Shown: in pieces, positions 47,542-57,707 of the stretch | How positions within the stretch are numbered: position 1 is the stretch's first letter | Layout: each line of letters opens with the position of its first letter | DNA from: Biscogniauxia marginata | Lineage: Eukaryota; Ascomycota; Sordariomycetes; Xylariales; Xylariaceae | Direction of reading: 5' to 3' | DNA length: 64,000 bases | NCBI GenBank assembly: GCA_022695795.1 | Contig: MU404148.1 | Span: 105,431-169,430 of the forward strand | Translations under genes and position numbers: made by a program | The notes under the pieces: generated by a model | What the model saw: only the letters and a program-made list of their open reading frames with translations | The model's database searches: none | What the model was told of the DNA's origin: nothing

Positions 47542-49082
47542 GGCCACAACCTGTATACCTGGAGGAGGAGGGAGAATAAAGGCAAAGGAGTAACGCAACA
47601 GTCAGAGCTCGAGACCGACCATGTGGCTGCGGTCGAGGAAAAATACGACACAATTGGGAGGCGACGCATTTATGACGATTTTCAAATACGGAGAGAGAGC
47701 CCACAAAGGCCCAAACTAAAGGGGTGTTCCTTGTCGCGTGCTCAGCTGGGGGTGCGGTTCCTCCGCGATTGTCCGCGATTGCATTGGCGACGCTTTGATG
47801 GAAGGCCAAGAAAACGAGATCGCCCCAAAATACACCTACTGGGCCACGTCTGGCCAAGCTCTGGCGAGAAGACGGCCGATGCTTTCCTGGCGGAAGACGA
47901 TGGGGACCCAGACAGCAGGTGAGACAGGTCACTTAAGCTTCGAGCCAAGGCGAGGCCGGATCGAAGAACGAACTTGGCAACTGCCGATATGCAACGCGAT
48001 ATTGCCAGACCGGCGTTGACAGCGAGCGGGAGCACGACATGCTGGCGCTAATATCGACCCGTATGGAGCAAGCTGTCGACGGGGAGGGAGAAGGGGAGTC
48101 GAAATGAAACGTCTCTCTGCCTCTTCTCGTCTCCATCTTGGCATTTTCAGTCGAGGCAACACAATCCGCGCTGGCGTGGCCGCAGTCCCCTAACAGCACC
48201 GTCAGCATCGTATGATCTCTAGTTCAAAGGGCTTCTACGCCGTCGTAGCGGCACCCTAAAAAAGGTCAAATGAGGACGTTCATTGCCATATTTACGCCCG
48301 AAGATTCCCGATCTCGGTTGGCTACAGGGGGCATCAGGCCACAATCCCACTGTTTTTTTTTTCTCACCCGACCTGCGCCCTCAACGTTAGGGGGGGAGCC
48401 CTGACAAGGTCTAGACTTGGACGGCCGCTAACTGCTTTGAACCCCGGTAGGTAGCCTCCTTCCGGGAAGACAATATGAGTATATGAAGAACCATTGGCTA
48501 GTTGATTTTGAGAATTTGATTTTTTATTCCTGTTACACTTTTTTTCATGTCCGTGGAGGGAAGGGAAACAGAGAAAAAGAATGAATGACCATTGGAGTTC
48601 TCGTGATTTGATTAGTTGTTTGCTTACCCTAGACATGTAACATCCTACATGTACAAATTAAGTAAGCGTTAAGCGTTCGTATGTCTTTTGATACATTGGC
48701 GCATAGTAGTACAAATTATTTTACAGCGCCGATTCTAGCCCAGAAGGTTTAGGTTACGTAGGTACGAACCTAGCACACGGACCATTCAGATTACACTAAC
48801 TTGTACATCTATGCGTCCGTACATACCTAGATATGTACTTAGGTACATCGCAGCCTAAGAATAAATCTCAGCCCTAATCGACGCCAAAATTACTTCTTCA
48901 TGCATTCATTGTATGTACAATTAGTACCTAACCTTAACACATACCATGCGATGGCCTTCCCGGACCCCACCTCCTACGTCTCTCGTCTCCCTATGACGTT
49001 GCATATCTATGCAAATAGATATTGAATTCTCGGCATCGATATTCTCCTCTTAGCACGGCTGTAGTTGTAAATGCTGAGAAGG
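47542..49082. promoter_or_regulatory. Divergent intergenic region between 2EXR gene and TGT gene
   Basis: About 1.5 kb that presumably holds both promoters. Short frames on both strands at 47600-48200 overlap each other and lack motifs. TAGGTACG/TACCTAGATATGTAC-type motifs cluster at 48750-48850. Confidence 0.4.
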
Positions 49083-50465
49083 ATGGCCGGCACTATAGCC
49101 TCTGCCTCTTCGGCAGCTCTCACCTTCGAGCTTGTTGCCCGTTGCTCAGTAAGCTTCTACCTTGTTACTATCCATGCCTTCTGTCTCGCGACCTTCCGGG
49201 TTTGTCTGATGACGGTCTTAGACAACCCGAGCCCGTGCCTCCATTTTGACCCTACCCCATGGGCCTGTCCAGCTTCCTCTTTTCATGCCCGTTGCAACCC
49301 AAGCATCACTGAAGGGCCTCACCCCTGAGCAACTGGAAGAGACCGGATGCCGTCTCTGCCTGAACAACACCTACCATCTAGGGCTGAGGCCCGGACAGGA
49401 GGTTCTGAACGCCATTGGAGGTGCACACAAGCTGCAAGGATGGGACCACAACATCTTGACAGACAGCGGAGGGTATGCTCTCTCTCGGGGTCGCCATGTC
49501 GACTTTCGACTAGCCCAAGTAATTAGGTGCTGACGAGTATGTATAGCTTCCAGATGGTGAGCTTACTCAAGCTTGCGAATGTTACGGAGGAAGGTGTCAG
49601 ATTTATGAGCCCCCATGATGGCACGCCGATGCTTCTAACGCCGGAGCATTCCATAGCTCTTCAGAACACCATCGGGAGCGACATCATTATGCAGCTGGAT
49701 GATGTGCTCGTCACCACCTCTCCAGATCACGTGCGCATGCGAGAAGCCATGGAGCGCAGCGTCAGGTGGTTGGATCGTTGCATAGCCGCACACAAGAAAC
49801 CGACCACGCAGAATTTGTTTTGCATCATTCAAGGCGGGCTAGACACCGCCATGCGGCGGGAGTGCACCAAAGAAATGGTGGCAAGGGACACCCCTGGAAT
49901 CGCCATCGGTGGCCTCAGTGGAGGCGAGGCAAAGTCGGATTTCTGCCGCGTGGTGTTGACGTGCACTGAGCTACTACCAGAGCTGAAACCGCGCTACGTG
50001 ATGGGTATCGGCTATCCTGAGGACCTAGTTGTCAGTGTCGCTCTAGGCGCCGACATGTTCGACTGCGTGTGGCCGACACGGACCGCCAGATTTGGCAATG
50101 CCATCACCAAGCACGGCGTGCTGAACATCCGCAATTCGAAATATGCCAACGATTTTGGCCCGATAGAAGAAGGCTGCGGCTGCATTTGCTGCAGAACAGG
50201 GGAGGGGGCAATCGGTATCACGCGTGCCTTTGTCCACCATAATACGTCCAAGGAGACCGTCGCCGCACATCTTCTCTCCATTCACAATGTGTGGTATCAG
50301 CTCGAACTTATGAGAGAGGTCCGGGCAGCCATTATTGCTGACGAGTACCCGGCGTTCTTGCGGCGCTTCTTCGCCAATTTGTACCCAGACAAAGCCAACT
50401 ACCCAGAATGGGCCGTCGAGGCTCTGCGTTCAGTGGATATAGACCTACGAGCAGGCAATACGTAA
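49083..50465 (+). CDS. QTRT1: Queuine tRNA-ribosyltransferase catalytic subunit, 411 aa
   Basis: Exchanges guanine for queuine at position 34 of GUN-anticodon tRNAs. Exons are 49083-49148, 49222-49472 and 49547-50465 (1236 nt). The N terminus FELVARCSTTRARASILTLP leads into LPLFMPVATQASLKGL. GCRLCLNNTYHLGLRPG follows, then LTDSGGFQMVSL with the catalytic Asp near residue 103. Next come DIIMQLDDV, CIIQGGLD, GIAIGGLSGGE, the nucleophile-loop FDCVWPTRTARFGNA and a zinc site starting CGCICC (C316, C318, C321) with HLLSIHN downstream. This is the eukaryotic catalytic-subunit type, not the QTRT2 accessory type, because both aspartates and the zinc ligands are present. Fungi lack queuine synthesis, so the base must be salvaged. 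Confidence 0.94.
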
Positions 50466-50842
50466 CACATAAAATTTAGAGTATAACTGGTATGTTTTTT
50501 CTTCCCTCGGGCCCCTGAGCAGGAAGTCCTGTTCTCCTGATCATCTGATATATATCTCTGCATACTAGAAGGCCTAGACAACGAAGTTCTTAGTTAATGA
50601 CATCACGCGTATGTCTTTCATATAATACTTATATTAGTAAGCTAAACAGTTAGGGCTGTATATCTAGTAGCTGTTAGTGTCCTGCTTGTCTATCTTATTA
50701 ACATTAGCAAGCGCAGTCACAATTATCAATGACACATCCTTTAAAAATCAGGCTCCAGGGTATCTATAACCCGATACCAACGTCTGAGTCGTTGGTCTCT
50801 GCGCTTGAAAAGGGGGGCGACTCTGTAACAACTTGAAGTTCA
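50466..50842. other. Convergent 3' intergenic region
   Basis: Short AT-rich gap between TGT (+) and the Cys-rich gene (-). No feature was recognised. Confidence 0.5.
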
Positions 50843-52226
50843 TCACAGCACAAGCCAAAAGCCCACGAGGAACGCCGCAAAAACAATAGACAACGAAGCT
50901 GCGTCTGTATAATACAGTGAAGACGCGCCACCATCTATCCCAGGGGTTGAACTCGCCGACTGCATCACTGTCACTGTGACGGCCGTCGGCGAGGAAATCA
51001 AGCCAGGGCCGATCTGCGTCATGGTCACGGCACTCTGTGAAGAGTCGTATATCCTGCCGGCGGATAAAACGTCCCCAAAACTAGCACAAAGGGTCGCGTA
51101 TTTTGAGAATACTATTTTAAGAGACATAAAGGATTAGGTTAACCAAGTTTCTTTACGGTGGGGGCATTGATTTCCAGGTCATTCTAGAGGCTAGGGGATT
51201 ATTGACACCCACCTTCATAATTATCTGGGTCGGTAGTTCTGGCCCAGGAAGCGCAGCCGCCGGCGAAGCCACCGAAATAGTCCGGTCGCCATGTCGTGTG
51301 GGCAGTGTCGGAAGCATAGCTTGATAAGAAGGGAGGAGGTATGTGGTTAGCCTTCCTCATCCACCGACATAATAAACACCCACGGATGCCCCCTCTTCCG
51401 GGTCGCTGTTAAATAGAGTGGGAAAACAGAGGGGTGGGATAGGTGAGACCGAGCTCTGAGCAAATTGCATGGAAATATATCAAGGGAAGTAGCCGGCTTA
51501 CCAGTAACAATTGACTTGCGAGCTGACTGGTAGCGTCTCAAACCCTGGGGTCTCTTCATAACAGGCGCTGACAACGTCGAAGAACGAGGTACAAGCTTTA
51601 CCGTATCTCGTGGTCGTCGACGTAGTAGACGGATTGAGTGATCGCCTACACGAAGTCAAGGCCGACTCCGCCGACGCACAATACGTCTCAAGCGCCCTGT
51701 ACTCTATGCTTTGTGTGAGCATCCTTTTTTCCTAGCCATATCCCTGGGGGATAAGAGGGGAGAGAATACCGAAAAAAAAGACCCCCTAAAAATGACGGGA
51801 GAAGAGTCAAGGGTAGCGATGACGATAAGCGAAGGTGAAAAACTACATACGTGAAATATCCGAGGACGAATCTGGCATGACCGTCTGTATGTAATCAACA
51901 CAAGACGACGCGGCGCCGCCCAGCACGTCAGGCACGAACGTCATTCCCTTGCAGCACATGCATGACAACAACGCGAGCTCGGCACCCGTGACATCGTTGG
52001 CGGGATAGTCTGTAACTACGCTATTGCACGTGTCGACTAAGTCAGCAACTTGATAGCAGCCCTCCGCTGCGGTAGGAATGCTGGTTATGCTGTCAGTATC
52101 TGCAATGGCGGCCCTGTTGGTGATCCGCGGCGGCGGAGCCGTAAGCGTAGCTGCTAGGCGTACAGATAGTCCGGGACGGACCACTGTCGTTAGTAAAAGC
52201 AGTCTGACGAAGTGGTGTCGTGACAT
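50843..52226 (-). CDS. Secreted Cys-rich protein, GPI-anchor candidate, 317 aa
   Basis: Function and family not recognised. Exons in transcript order are 52226-51851, 51703-51502, 51319-51213 and 51111-50843 (954 nt, no stop). The protein starts with a probable signal peptide, MSRHHFVRLLLLTTVV. It then has a Cys-rich ectodomain with spaced cysteines, including LLSCMCCKG, ALETYCASAESALTSC, VVSACYEE, VNCYCYASD, FAGGCASWA and KYATLCASFG. A Ser/Thr-rich stalk (SQSAVTMTQ, SSPTAVTVTV) follows, and it ends in a hydrophobic tail, LSIVFAAFLVGFWLVL. That layout suits a cell-wall or GPI-anchored protein, possibly an adhesin or host-facing factor. The AAG acceptor of intron 2 (51320-51501) is the weakest join. 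The TAG acceptor of intron 1 was picked because it alone keeps frame. Confidence 0.75.
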
Positions 52227-54240
52227 GGCTAGTAAGTATAGATCAGTCTGTATGCCACATCTTAGACTTATTATTGTAATATCTTTGAACTACTCTATAT
52301 AGTGCAGTGCTAAGATTACATAGGTGTAGATCACGAAATCGCCCGTCGCGCCCCTTGGGAATTTCTTTCTTTTTTTTCCCTTTGCGCGTCGATTCGCAGA
52401 ACCAATTGTGGTTCGGTGTATATCTGACTTAATTTGCTTTTGGAAATCTCGGCTTTGCGGCTCAGCAAACTCCACCGCTACTTAACCACATGCGTTCCCT
52501 CGTGGGCAACTCGCGCCAAGACTGCAAATGATGCTATTGGGCCAATGGGGTTGCCTAGGTCGAAGATGGCATCGGGCCTAGGACCTGGTTGGACGTTGCT
52601 CGAATCGCAGCATGGGTGCGAAGTTGCCTTTCTCCGGGTCGTTCATTTCGTCTCCTAGGTAGCTCCCTACATAAATTGCTTGCCAGCACATATAACAACA
52701 AAAGTGAAGGACTAGCAAAAGCTTCTATAACGAAAAGTAGTCAGTACGAGCTGAGGTGAAGTCTACGAATGAGAAAAGCGCGCCATGTATTTACATAATT
52801 GTTGACCGCCAGGGCAGAGGAAACGCGAATATAGTAATGTAGAGTCGAATAGCCCCCCTGAAGGAGCCCCCCGGTCCTGTGGGGACGGTTCGTCTGACAT
52901 TTTAAGACTACCCCTATCGTGCAACCCTACGTCTGGGGGAACACTCTCAGGGGGGAGGCAATCGGAGCGAGAACGAGAGCGAGGAAACAACAGACGAAAA
53001 AATATACCAATGTAGGTAATTATGTGATAATAACAAAATAAAAGTCTCCTGGGTTTATAGTTCACACGTTTCTTTATTTTCCTTTGGAAAAGATCTCGTT
53101 GGCACGCTCATTTATATATATAACATACTATGTAAATAGAAGAGAGAGAAACTTACGATAATGTCAACTTATACCCATGTTCGTCGCGTTTATACGAAGT
53201 GATATAATAGGCATCCTTAACCCCTCCCCCCTGGCCTCCCTGCAGGCTTAGCGTGAGTATCAATGATGATGGTGTCTGATAAACATACGTTTTAATGACT
53301 GTCGTCATCATAACTCTTCTCGCGATGGAACTATGTTATATTCTATCTGCCTTGCTCTTCTTCCTTCTTTCCCCTTACGTAGTAGATTTGTATACCTCGA
53401 TCAATTGCACTCATCAGTGGGGGGCTCCCTCGAGTAAGGCTACTACAGAGTAAGACTACCACAAATTCGCTAGTTTATTTACCTAGGCCTACCACATGTC
53501 TCCTTATGGGACTCGGGGCAAGAGAGTTACGTATATAGTGAATGAGCAAATTGATAAGCATGAGGGGATTAAAGAGCTTTTTGCTAATGGCTAGTCGCTA
53601 TAAAGTAAACTAAAAACGTAGTAGACACAACACTTTCGACATCTTATTACTGAGGTGGTATTTCGTATTGGTATTCACTCACTCTTTCTTCCTATACCCC
53701 GCAGCTTCTTGTATGTGTAGGTTTGTAGATGTTTATATATGTACTTACCTACCTAATCTTGGTGAAAATGCACTGGGCTGTTACAGGTAAGATAACTTAT
53801 CCATGTAAGATGTATATACCAGGTACCTACAGTTTAGGTAGGTACCTAAACGTAAATGTATCCACCCCCACAATTCTTCCCCACGGGCATTTTCTTTGCA
53901 ACCTTAAAGCTCACCCCCTCCGTCATGACGTTGCAGCTTTAATCTCATCTCCTGCATCTCAGACGATCTTGGGGGCCCTTGGTTGCAGCCATCCTTCTAT
54001 ATATACCTCCTGCTGGAATTATAGAAGGTACCTGCCTTTCAGATCTACCTTGTCCACCCCATTTTCCGGACATCGCTGTCATTCACTTAGCTGTCCCGCC
54101 ACGAACTTGCACTTATCCCCGACGTCGCGCGAGCGAGCTTTTGGTCGACACACCCTTTTGGCTAGTGCAAAAGAGATCTTACGGGATCTACGAGGCCAAA
54201 TACATATATATATATATATATACCTAGAACACCCCCCATC
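52227..54240. other. Intergenic region, 2 kb
   Basis: Divergent upstream region of the Cys-rich gene and the gene at 54241. Around 53500-53620 a frame starting MSPYGTRGKRVTYIVNEQ runs into TAG and TAA codons and may be a mutated gene scrap. TACCTACC/AGGTACCT motifs cluster at 53740-53850. No intact gene was seen. Confidence 0.4.
54201..54222. repeat. (TA)n microsatellite just before a start codon
   Basis: About ten TA repeats end 19 bp before the ATG at 54241. They could serve as a TATA-like or nucleosome-free element, or form part of the 5' leader. Confidence 0.8.
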
Positions 54241-54825
54241 ATGGCTAGCCAGGCGACGAAAGCGCTTTCGAACCTATCGCTCGACCCCTCCTCCTCTTCC
54301 AAGCCGAAGCCCAAGGCCAAGCCGAAGAAACAAGTCATAGCAGACTCATGGGAAGACGAAGACTCATCCGAAGCCGAGGCCGGGGACCCTCCTCCCTCCC
54401 AGCCACTATCCTCACCATCACCACCGGCGGAACCCACCAACAGAGACCCCGGCACCAGCACCGTCTATATTCCGCCCATAGCCGTAGTGCCAAAGCCAAA
54501 GCCAAAGCCAAAGCCAGGCACCGCCGCGCCGCCACCGACGCCGATCTCGCCGTCATACGGGTACGGGACGCCGATGTCGACCTCGCCCTTGCCCTCGCCC
54601 GAGTCGCCGGGAGAGAAGGCGCGGCCCGAGAAGACGGACGCGGTGGCGCGGCGCATGATCGCCGGCGCGCTGGGGCTCCGGGCCCCGCGGGCGACGGAGG
54701 AGCAGCGCGCATACGACCGCGCCGTGCGCGAGAAGGAGCGCCGCCGGCGCGAGGAGGAGCGCGATGCCCAGAGGCGCCGCGAGGAGGAGGCGGAGAGGGC
54801 GAGGGCGGCGATCTGGGAGGATTGA
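54241..54825 (+). CDS. Disordered/coiled-coil protein of unknown function, 194 aa
   Basis: No known domain. Residues 1-110 are disordered: a Ser-rich start, a Lys-Pro repeat (KPKPKAKPKKQ), an acidic SWEDEDSSEAEAGD, a second KPKPKPKPG run, and a Pro-rich block. From about 128 the sequence changes to KTDAVARRMIAGALGLRAPR. A highly charged helix rich in RRREEER follows and ends in IWED. That C-terminal block looks like the conserved part of a fungal family I cannot name. Single exon. The Arg/Glu helix suggests RNA or ribosome association but this is speculative. High GC makes mirror ORFs on both strands. Confidence 0.75.
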   Translation: MASQATKALSNLSLDPSSSSKPKPKAKPKKQVIADSWEDEDSSEAEAGDPPPSQPLSSPSPPAEPTNRDPGTSTVYIPPIAVVPKPKPKPKPGTAAPPPTPISPSYGYGTPMSTSPLPSPESPGEKARPEKTDAVARRMIAGALGLRAPRATEEQRAYDRAVREKERRRREEERDAQRRREEEAERARAAIWED

Positions 54826-55610
54826 GGGTTCAGGGTTGAGGGTTGGAAGAGAAGGGAAAAAAAAAAAAGGGTTGAAAGGAGGAAGGAGAAGGGTATGAAG
54901 GAATGGGTTTAGATATATGTAAGGCGGGACGGGGAGGCGGTTGTCTCCGATTTGGGATAGGACGGAACGGAATACTACCTTTTTTTTATATTTACTCGAC
55001 AGAAGAGGCCCTTTGATGAGAAGAGGGGGGTGGTAGGCTATTGTGTATTTCATCATTGGGCTACAGCGTAGGGATTCTTTTTTTCCCCCTTTCCGACTTT
55101 CCCTTCTTTAAAAGCGTTGCGTGAATATATAAGGGGATATGTGCCTCGAAGACCGATCATGAATGGCGTTGTAATGAGTGGGGTGGGCGTCCTTCTTCGT
55201 AATGGGAGAGTATCACATGGGGGGAAAAGAGCATCGTGGACTTTGTCGGGGGTTGGGAGGCTAGGTGATCTGTGACATACGGGACATAGTGGCTTGATAT
55301 TATATGTTGTCAGTAGAGACGAGCGAAGAATCATCCTTTCTGGTATGTTTAGGAAATACTGAGATCGCCCAGCAGAGGGCCTGGAAAGTACCAAAAAGCT
55401 TTCGGCAGACAAGGATTGATGTGGGCCGTCTATGAAATATTACACAATCATGACTATCAGGTCGTTGTATGGCCTGGTAATTTGACAATGTCTCTAGGCT
55501 TATGAACCAGATAGAAGAGATCTTCTACGATGGCCGAGATTTTAGGGGCTACAAGAGGGTAGTATCATGGACGAAACGACTTGCATTATGAGTGGACTGG
55601 GTTTTTATTA
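54826..55610. other. Convergent 3' intergenic region
   Basis: Region between the 54241 gene and RRG7. It is purine-rich on the plus strand just after the stop. No gene was recognised. Confidence 0.45.
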
Positions 55611-56426
55611 TTATTTCATGTTGGCTGACTGCTTAACACTCTTAGCAGCAAAATTATCCTCCTCGGCTGATGATGGTCTTTCAGGTACATACGGCTTTCC
55701 TTTCCAAGTCAGCACCAAGCGCGGTCTGCCCCGGCTGCGAGCGCCCTGTGGGAACTGAATGGCGACACCCACCCCCTCCAACCCTTTCTCTTCTGCCTTG
55801 TGGTTCCAAATCATCTGCTCGAGATTGCCGTCCTTGGAGCAGCAGATGAAGCCCATGGGCCAGCGGCTCCGCCCGATGGCCTCGCGCATGCCCTTGGTGG
55901 CGGGCTTCTGGGCAACGAGCATGCCGAGGACACCAGCGCCGCGCCAGCCGACCGGGGCCCCGACGAAGGTGCCCTCGAGCTCGCGCACGATGTTGGGGCG
56001 GATGTTGGTGCCCCGCGACGACACCTTGCACTGCAGGATGACGCGCACGGGCGTCAGCGCCGAGGGCACCGCCCACGTGCCCAAGAGGTCGATGCCGCCG
56101 TCCGACCGCCCGCCCACCCGCTTGATGCTGAACCCGAGCGGCGCCAGCGCGGCCGCCACCGTGTACTCGAAGTGCGTGCCGACGAACAGCTTGGAGTCCA
56201 CGTCCAGGCCCGTGCGAGCGGCGTACGCGGCGTACGAGGCGAGGTCATGGTGCTCGGTGGTGCGGGCGTCCGGGTAGGGTGGATTGCTGTCCGAGAAGTA
56301 TCGCGGCGTGGTTGGCGGCGCTGAGATGCGAGGGGGTTGAAGCCGAGGCAGGAGGGTGCCGATAATGCTGCTTCGTGTGCTTAGCGAGCGTAGTCTGCCC
56401 CATCGGCAGGCCGGAAGGAGCCTCAT
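55611..56426 (-). CDS. RRG7: RRG7-type mitochondrial protein (DUF2034, nuclease-like fold), 271 aa
   Basis: Yeast RRG7 is required for respiratory growth and is mitochondrial; its activity is unproven. Single exon. The N terminus MRLLPACRWGRLRSLSTR is a good mitochondrial presequence. The conserved core has KLFVGTHFEYTVAAALAPLG, IKRVGGRSDGGIDLLGTW and VRVILQCKVSS. The Asp in GGIDLLG and the Gln-x-Lys in LQCK fit the D...(E/Q)xK catalytic pattern of Mrr-like restriction-endonuclease folds. ELEGTFVGAPVGWRG, VLGMLVAQKPATKGMREAI and MGFICCSKDG complete the family pattern. The start is the only suitable ATG, and the MED21 start lies 334 bp away on the other strand. Confidence 0.88.
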   Translation of the reverse strand: MRLLPACRWGRLRSLSTRSSIIGTLLPRLQPPRISAPPTTPRYFSDSNPPYPDARTTEHHDLASYAAYAARTGLDVDSKLFVGTHFEYTVAAALAPLGFSIKRVGGRSDGGIDLLGTWAVPSALTPVRVILQCKVSSRGTNIRPNIVRELEGTFVGAPVGWRGAGVLGMLVAQKPATKGMREAIGRSRWPMGFICCSKDGNLEQMIWNHKAEEKGLEGVGVAIQFPQGARSRGRPRLVLTWKGKPYVPERPSSAEEDNFAAKSVKQSANMK

Positions 56427-56760
56427 CCCATTATATCCTTGCTTGTGCTTTGCTCTTGTATATGCGTTCGGGTGAACAGAGAAGAAGGAAAATTTATAAC
56501 TAGGTTACATAATCCGCATTTGAGGCGGAAGCAGCTGGGACCAATAAATACCATGTTAGCACGCCTAGGATGGCCAGGTACCGAGGTACCTAACTAACCG
56601 GGTTTAACAAGCACCCTTGCAATTATGCAAGACCCGTTGACCCCCACTGACCTTCTGCGATTCAAACCATTTCTCAAGCTCCAACATAGCTACACTATGT
56701 TAACTCAGAATTCAACGAACTAACGCGCGTACCCCGAAGCTGAGTTCTAGGCAAGTCATC
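56427..56760. promoter_or_regulatory. Compact bidirectional promoter RRG7/MED21
   Basis: Only 334 bp separate the two divergent start codons, so regulatory elements must be shared or overlap. A GGTACCGAGGTACC repeat lies at about 56577-56590. Confidence 0.6.
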
Positions 56761-57348
56761 ATGGGCGATAGGCTCACACAGCTGCAAGATTCTGTCGACC
56801 AGGTTCGTATGTGACTGTGATATTTGAAGAAGAAAAAAAAAAGGGAACTACTAACATCTAGGATTCCAGCTCGCGCACCAGTTCGTCGCATGCATCCACT
56901 ACGTCAACCGGCACCACAACCTCGAGACCCTCGGCCCCAATGATCAGATTCGGGACGTTAAGCAAGAGCCCGAACAACAAGAGGGTCAGTTTTCTCTTCC
57001 GCTTCTTCTCCTTCTTCCCTTTCTAAAGCAAAACCTCCTCCTTCCCGGGACATTCCTGCTGACATGCTTTCTTTACCTAAACACGCAGTCGATCCCCATC
57101 CCGACGACGTCTTCAGGGCGGCCCAGGTCGAGCTGGCGCAGGACCTGATCACGAAGGAGCAGCAGATCGAGCTCCTCATCTCGATACTCCCGGGCCTCGA
57201 CAACAGCGAGCAGGACCAGGAGCGCAACATCAAGGAGCTGGAGGAGGAGCTGAAGGTCGCCGAGGCGCAGCGGCAGGGGGCGATCAAGGAGAAGGAGGAC
57301 ACGATGGCAAAGCTGGACGCCGTCATCCGCAGCATCAGACGGCCGTGA
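56761..57348 (+). CDS. MED21: Mediator subunit Med21 (Srb7), 138 aa
   Basis: Middle-module subunit of the RNA polymerase II Mediator, which pairs with Med7 through a coiled coil. Exons are 56761-56802, 56870-56984 and 57089-57348 (417 nt). The N terminus [14 protein letters not shown] followed by [16 protein letters not shown] is the Med21 signature. After an acidic linker come [20 protein letters not shown] and a long coiled coil rich in Glu/Lys. The first intron uses GTTCGT with CAG to keep the signature. An alternative GTATGT/TAG pair shifted by a few bases would insert four residues (VRFQ) into it. Length agrees with other fungal Med21 proteins. Confidence 0.93.
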
Positions 57349-57707
57349 AGTTGTCCCTACGACGGACCAACGCTCCACACTCAGTAGATTATAGATGATA
57401 CCCCAGGCTCGGGCGTTCCGGATGGCGTCGGTTAGGCTTTTATATCATTCATATGGGGATGAAGGGGTAGATAGGAGGTAGCTTCGGCTATTTATCTATA
57501 TTTATTTGTTTACTTATTTACTTATGTTGGGGATACATACTCGCTCATCTCTACCCGTAGACCCCCAGTCTTTCTCATCCTCGGCGTTCTGCTGGGAACG
57601 CCTCGAATGACTCTTATGACCCTTTAATCACCATTCAAATATCCGTCGTATGTTCAATGCCTGATGAAACCTCGGCGACGATGGCGATGGCAGCAAATAA
57701 TACGATT
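57349..57707. other. Convergent 3' intergenic region
   Basis: Short gap between MED21 and the SDT1-like gene with TTTATTTA-like repeats near 57490-57525. No gene was seen. Confidence 0.5.

Noticed and set aside
55759..56324. Two plus-strand ORFs of about 170 codons
   Set aside because: Mirrors of RRG7, whose frame carries the conserved motifs.
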